51,145 nt of DNA from Nemertoderma westbladi (lineage: Eukaryota > Xenacoelomorpha > Nemertodermatida > Nemertodermatidae), in assembly GCA_032718475.1 (NCBI GenBank), contig JAUCBJ010005041.1:1-51145 (forward strand), given 5' to 3'. Under the pieces are notes generated by a model. The model saw only the letters and a list, made by a program, of their open reading frames with translations, ran no database searches and was not told the DNA's origin. Every line of letters starts with the position of its first letter. The first letter of the stretch is position 1. The position numbers and the translations under genes are program-made. This document shows, piece after piece, positions 45,465 through 51,145 of this stretch.

Positions 45465-47227
45465 TAAGTTATAACTCTTTAACACAATGATATATTAACT
45501 TCTAACTCTTAACACAATGATATAATAACTTCTAACTATTTATTACCACAATGATATACTAACTTCTAACTCCTTAACACAATGATATACTATCTTCTAA
45601 CTCTTTAACACAATGATATATTAACTTATAACTCTTTAACACAATGATATACTAACTTATAACTCTTTAACACAATGATATATTAACTTCTAACTCTTTA
45701 TTACCACAATGATATACTAACTTCTAACTACTTAACACAATGATATACTAACTTCTAACTCTTTAACACAATGATATATTAACTTCTAACTCTTTATTAC
45801 CACAATGATATACTAACTTCTAACTACTTAACACAATGATATACTAACTTCTAACTCTTTAACACAATGATATATTAACTTCTAACTCTTTATTACCGCA
45901 ATGATATACTAACTTCTAACTCTTTAACACAATGATATAATAACTTCTAACTATTTATTACCACAATGATATATTAACTTATAACTCTTTAACACAATGA
46001 TATACTAACTTATAACTCTTTAACACAATGATATATTAACTTCTAACTCTTTATTACCACAATGATATACTAACTTCTAACTCTTTAACACAATGATATA
46101 CTAACTTCTAACTCCTTAACACAATGATATACTAACTTATAACTCTTTATTACCGCAATGATATACTAACTTCTAACTCTTTAACACAATGATATATTAA
46201 CTTCTAACTCTTTATTACCACAATGATATACTAACTTCTAACTACTTAACACAATGATATACTAACTTCTAACTCTTTAACACAATGATATATTAACTTC
46301 TAACTCTTTATTACCGCAATGATATACTAACTTCTAACTCTTTAACACAATGATATAATAACTTCTAACTATTTATTACCACAATGATATATTAACTTAT
46401 AACTCTTTAACACAATGATATACTAACTTCTAACTCTTTAACACAATGATATAATAACTTCTAACTATTTATTACCACAATGATATATTAACTTATAACT
46501 CTTTAACACAATGATATACTAACTTCTAACTCTTTAACACAATGATATATTAACTTCTAACTCTTTATTACCGCAATGATATACTAACTTCTAACTCTTT
46601 AACACAATGATATAATAACTTCTAACTATTTATTACCACAATGATATATTAACTTATAACTCTTTAACACAATGATATATTAACTTCTAACTCTTTATTA
46701 CCACAATGATATACTAACTTCTAACTCTTTAACACAATGATATACTAACTTCTAACTCCTTAACACAATGATATACTAACTTATAACTCTTTATTACCGC
46801 AATGATATACTAACTTCTAACTCTTTAACACAATGATATAATAACTTCTAACTATTTATTACCACAATGATATATTAACTTATAACTCTTTAACACAATG
46901 ATATACTAACTTATAACTCTTTAACACAATGATATATTAACTTCTAACTCTTTATTACCACAATGATATACTAACTTCTAACTCTTTAACACAATGATAT
47001 ACTAACTTCTAACTCCTTAACACAATGATATACTAACTTATAACTCTTTATTACCGCAATGATATACTAACTTCTAACTCTTTAACACAATGATATATTA
47101 ACTTCTAACTCTTTATTACCACAATGATATACTAACTTCTAACTCTCTAACACAATGATAATATACTAACTTCTAACTCTTTAACACAATGATATACTAA
47201 CTTCTTACTCTTTAACTCAATGATATA
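45465..47227. repeat. 31/34-bp AT-rich tandem array, left part
   Basis: Units of 31 bp contain CACAATGATATACTAACTTC, TAACTCTTTAA. The 34-bp version has TTATTACCACAATG in place of TTTAACACAATG. The two types are interleaved in recurring patterns. TACTAAC or TATTAAC is present in most units, and the dinucleotide AG is absent on the plus strand. Confidence 0.97.
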
Positions 47228-47869
47228 TGTGACGGGATCGTAGATCCCTGCTGGGCTGCTGAGCTACTGGTCGTTTGGCCAAAGGCCGTCGGGGAAAAAA
47301 TAACAGAGTTTGTGTTTCTCGATGTTAATGTTCCAAATGATAATAGCACAGTATTAGTTACAGTATGTGATTGAGATCGCAATACAGAATAACAGCAGAT
47401 ATACAATTGATATTAGATGACGTTGGTGACGGTCAAAAACTATAACCGGTCTGCAACTCTGTGATTAATGAACTGACCGGTAAACCAGTAATACAGAATA
47501 ACTATATGATTGATACACATAGATATTGGATTCGCCTCTTACTCTACTTGGCCTTCTGTACCCAATGGATGCTTTCCTATCTCTGTTCACGTGCTCCCCT
47601 GCCCGCTATTGGCTTATGTACTAATTGTCACTTTGGCACTCCCTGTGAGTGTTTCCCCCCGCCGCTAGCCTTTACTAGCTGTGTTCTCCCTCCGAGGTGG
47701 TTTGACCTCTCACCTCTCTCTGTGGCTTTAGGGCTTGTGTCGCCCCCCCCCCCAAAGTTGGTTATGAGGCGAGATTATTATTGGTAATCTCGTATCGCCA
47801 ACTATATTGGTAAAATGCCACTGGTCCCATTTTCGGGTGGATAATGCAAGGGAATTGAATCCGCTTACA
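47228..47869. mobile_element. Solo LTR (642 bp) inserted in the satellite
   Basis: Begins TGTGACGGG and ends CTTACA (TG...CA termini), flanked by an exact ATATA on both sides (47223-47227 and 47870-47874). Removing the insert with one ATATA restores a perfect satellite unit. No gag/pol frame or second LTR is present, so it is the product of LTR-LTR recombination of an LTR retrotransposon. Strand is not determined. It contains a C11 run at 47743-47753. Confidence 0.88.
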
Positions 47870-50800
47870 ATATATTAACTTCTAACTCTCTAACACAATG
47901 ATAATATAATAACTTCTAACTCTTTATTACCACAATGATATACTAACTTCTAACTCTTTATTACCACAATGATATACCAACTTCCAACTCTTTAACTCAA
48001 TGATATACTAACTTATAACTCTTTATTACCGCAATGATATACTAACTTCTACATAACTCTTTAACACAATGATAATAAACTAACTTCTAACTCTTTAACA
48101 CAATGATATACTAACTTCTAACTCTTTAACTCAATGATATACTAACTTATAACTCTTTATTACCGCAATGATATACTAACTTCTAACTCTTTAACACAAT
48201 GATAATAAACTAACTTCTAACTCTTTAACACAATGATATACTAACTTCTAACTCTTTAACTCAATGATATACTAACTTATAACTCTTTATTACCGCAATG
48301 ATATACTAACTTCTAACTCTTTAACACAATGATAATATACTAACTTCTATCTCTTTAACACAATGATATACTATATTCTAACTCTTTACCACAATGATAT
48401 ACTAACTTCTAACTCTTTATTACCACAATGATATACTAACTTATAACTCTTTATTACCACAATGATATACTAACTTCTAACTCTTTATTACCACAATGAT
48501 ATACTAACTTCTAACTCTTTACCACAATGATATATTAACTTCTAACTCTTTAACTCAATGATAATATAATAACTTCTAACTCTTTATTACCACAATGATA
48601 TACTAACTTCTAACTCTTTAACACAATGATAATATACTAACTTCTAACTCTTTAACACAATGATAATATACTAACTTCTAACTCTTTAACACAATGATAT
48701 ACTAACTTCTAACTCTTTAACTCAATGATATACTAACTTATAACTCTTTATTACCGCAATGATATACAAACTTCTAACTCTTTAACACAATGATAATATA
48801 CTAACTTCTATCTCTTTAACACAATGATATACTATATTCTAACTCTTTACCACAATGATATACTAACTTCTAACTCTTTATTACCACAATTTTATACTAA
48901 CTTATAAATCTTTATTACCACAATGATATACCAACTCCTAACTCTTTAACACAATGATATACTAACTTCTAACTCTTTAACACAATGATATACTAACTTC
49001 TAACTCTTTAACACAATGATATACTAACTTCTAACTCTTTAACACAATGATATACTAACTTCTAACTCCTTAACACAATGATATACTAACTTCTAACTCT
49101 TTAACACAATGATATAATCACTTCTAACTATTTAACACAATGATATACTAACTTCTAACTCTTTAACACAATGATATACTAACTTCTAACTCTTTAACAC
49201 AATGATATACTAACTTCTAACTCTTTAACACAATGATATACTAACTTCTAACTCTTTAACACAATGATATACTAACTTCTAACTCTTTAACACAATGATA
49301 TACTAACTTCTAACTCTTTAACACAATGATATACTAACTTCTAACTCTTTAACACAATGATATACTAACTTCTAACTCTTTAACACAATGATATACTAAC
49401 TTCTAACTCTTTAACACAATGATATACTAACTTCTAACTCTTTAACACAATGATATACTAACTTCTAACTCTTTAACACAATGATATACTAACTTCTAAC
49501 TCTTTAACACAATGATATACTAACTTATAACTCTTTAACACAATGATATACTAACTTATAACACTTTAACTCAATGATATACTAACTTCGAACTCTTTAA
49601 CACAATGATATACTAACTTCTAACTCTTTAACACAATGATATACTATCTTCTAACTCTTTAACACAATGATATACTAACTTCTAACTCTTTACACAATGA
49701 TATACTAACTTATAACTCTTTATTACCACAATGATATACTAACTTATAACACTTTAACTCAATGATATACTAACTTCGAACTCTTTAACACAATGATATA
49801 CTAACTTATAACACTTTAACTCAATGATATACTAACTTCGAACTCTTTAACACAATGATATACTAACTTCTAACTCTTTAACACAATGATATACTAACTT
49901 ATAACACTTTAACTCAATGATATACTAACTTCTAACTCTTTAACACAATGATATACTATCTTCTAACTCTTTAACACAATGATATACTAACTTCTAACTC
50001 TTTACACAATGATATACTAACTTCTAACTCTTTAACACAATGATATACTAACTTCTAACTCTTTAACTCAATGATATACTAACTTCTAACTCTTTAACTC
50101 AATGATATACTAACTTATAACTCTTTAACACAATGATATACTAACTTCTATCTCTTTATTACCACAATGATATACTAACTTATAACTCTTTAACTCAATG
50201 ATATACTAACTTCGAACTCTTTAACACAATGATATACTAACTTCTAACTACTTTAACTCAATGATATACTAACTTCGAACTCTTTAACACAATGATATAC
50301 TAACTTCTAACTCTTTAACACAATGATATACTAACTTATAACACTTTAACTCAATGATATACTAACTTCTAACTCTTTAACACAATGATATACTAACTTC
50401 TAACTCTTTAACACAATGATATACTATCTTCTAACTCTTTAACACAATGATATACTAACTTCTAACTCTTTAACACAATGATATACTAACTTCTAACTCT
50501 TTAACTCAATGATATACTAACTTCTAACTCTTTAACTCAATGATATACTAACTTATAACTCTTTACACAATGATATACTAACTTATAACTCTTTATTACC
50601 ACAATGATATACTAACTTCTAACACTTTATTACCACAATGATATACTATCTTCTAACTCTTTACCACAATGATATACCAACTTCTAACTTTTTAACACAA
50701 AGATATACGAACTTATAATTCTTTTTAAAAAAACAATAATATACTAACTTCTAAAGTATATACTAACTTATAACTCTTTACCACAGCAATGCCAATTTCC
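47870..50800. repeat. 31/34-bp AT-rich tandem array, right part
   Basis: The same family as the left part. The section from about 48940 to 49560 is a very homogeneous run of 31-bp units. Units decay gradually after 50690. AG-free on the plus strand to about 50700. Confidence 0.97.
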
Positions 50801-51145
50801 ATATTATATTTGCCACAATGAGATACAAATTTGTAACTATTTACCAGAAAAAATTCTAACTTCTATATATTTGCCACAATAAGATACTAACATATAACTA
50901 TTTGAAGATGGTGATAGGTTTGCACAAGATGCAGTGCCGGCAGAACCAATAACACAGATTCCATATACACAATCGACGCAATGTTAAATCATAAATTTTG
51001 GGAATGGAACAGGGGGTGAGTACAAAACGGAGACCGGAGATGGGAGACCCGGATATGGGAGACCCCACCCCCCCCCCCCCCATGTACAAAAGGGAGACCC
51101 CCCTAAGTACAAAAGGGAGACCCCCCCCCCCCCCCCCCCCAGAAC
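50801..51145. repeat. Decayed array edge and short GTACAAAAGGGAGACC repeats with poly-C
   Basis: After degenerate satellite remnants, GTACAAAAGGGAGACC (with one diverged copy) is repeated near 51020-51120, with poly-C runs at about 51068-51081 and 51121-51140. The feature is cut by the window end. Confidence 0.6.

Noticed and set aside
47461-47787. 108-codon plus-strand frame inside the solo LTR
   Set aside because: No gag/pol or other motif; it lies wholly within a non-coding LTR.

Overview
The window is eukaryotic and almost certainly from an animal, probably a marine or other invertebrate. It holds a barrier-to-autointegration-factor-like domain, C2H2 zinc fingers with canonical linkers, a tRNA-Tyr with the usual short intron after the anticodon, non-LTR retrotransposons, MITEs, tRNA-derived SINE heads and a solo LTR. 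There is no operon organisation. The exact phylum cannot be read from the sequence.

Layout. 1-3.6 kb: a GA-rich 12-bp repeat, degenerate repeats with poly-G runs, and a decayed minus-strand non-LTR retrotransposon interrupted by a 10-bp minisatellite. 4.0-4.9 kb: a plus-strand C2H2 zinc-finger gene or pseudogene broken by frameshifts. 6.2-7.1 kb: an intronless minus-strand gene with an N-terminal BAF-like domain and a tail of 28-residue basic/CxC repeats. 7.7-9.6 kb: a SINE head, an 84-bp hairpin MITE and a 1.35-kb palindromic DNA transposon with another MITE nested in one arm. 9.6-12.0 kb: a 59/60-bp tandem array passing into a 53-bp family. 12.9 kb: tRNA-Tyr. 15.45-38.79 kb: a very large array of a 42-bp unit, interrupted by a 5'-truncated LINE (28.5-31.4 kb) whose 943-codon frame is open. 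38.8-42.7 kb: a minus-strand protein gene, with a long 5' exon and a downstream exon joined in compatible phase across an intron carrying two MITEs. 45.5-50.8 kb: a 31/34-bp AT-rich array interrupted by a 642-bp solo LTR with an exact 5-bp target duplication.

More than half of the window is tandem repeat, in at least six unrelated families (10, 12, about 22, 31/34, 42 and 53/59/60 bp), plus an 84-bp repeat that is translated. If the downstream exon at 38855-38982 is real, its donor points into the 42-bp array. That would place about 23 kb of satellite plus the LINE inside an intron of the minus-strand gene.

The points most worth attention are the BAF-domain protein with a repeated CPC/RKRK tail; the spliced gene with four IG-K-IG-FF repeats and a satellite-filled intron; a MITE family with 6-bp target duplications whose palindromic core has expanded into a minisatellite in one copy; and a kilobase-scale AG-free, TACTAAC-rich array just after a strong splice donor. 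Most long open frames in the arrays are artefacts of repeat periodicity and are not annotated as genes.
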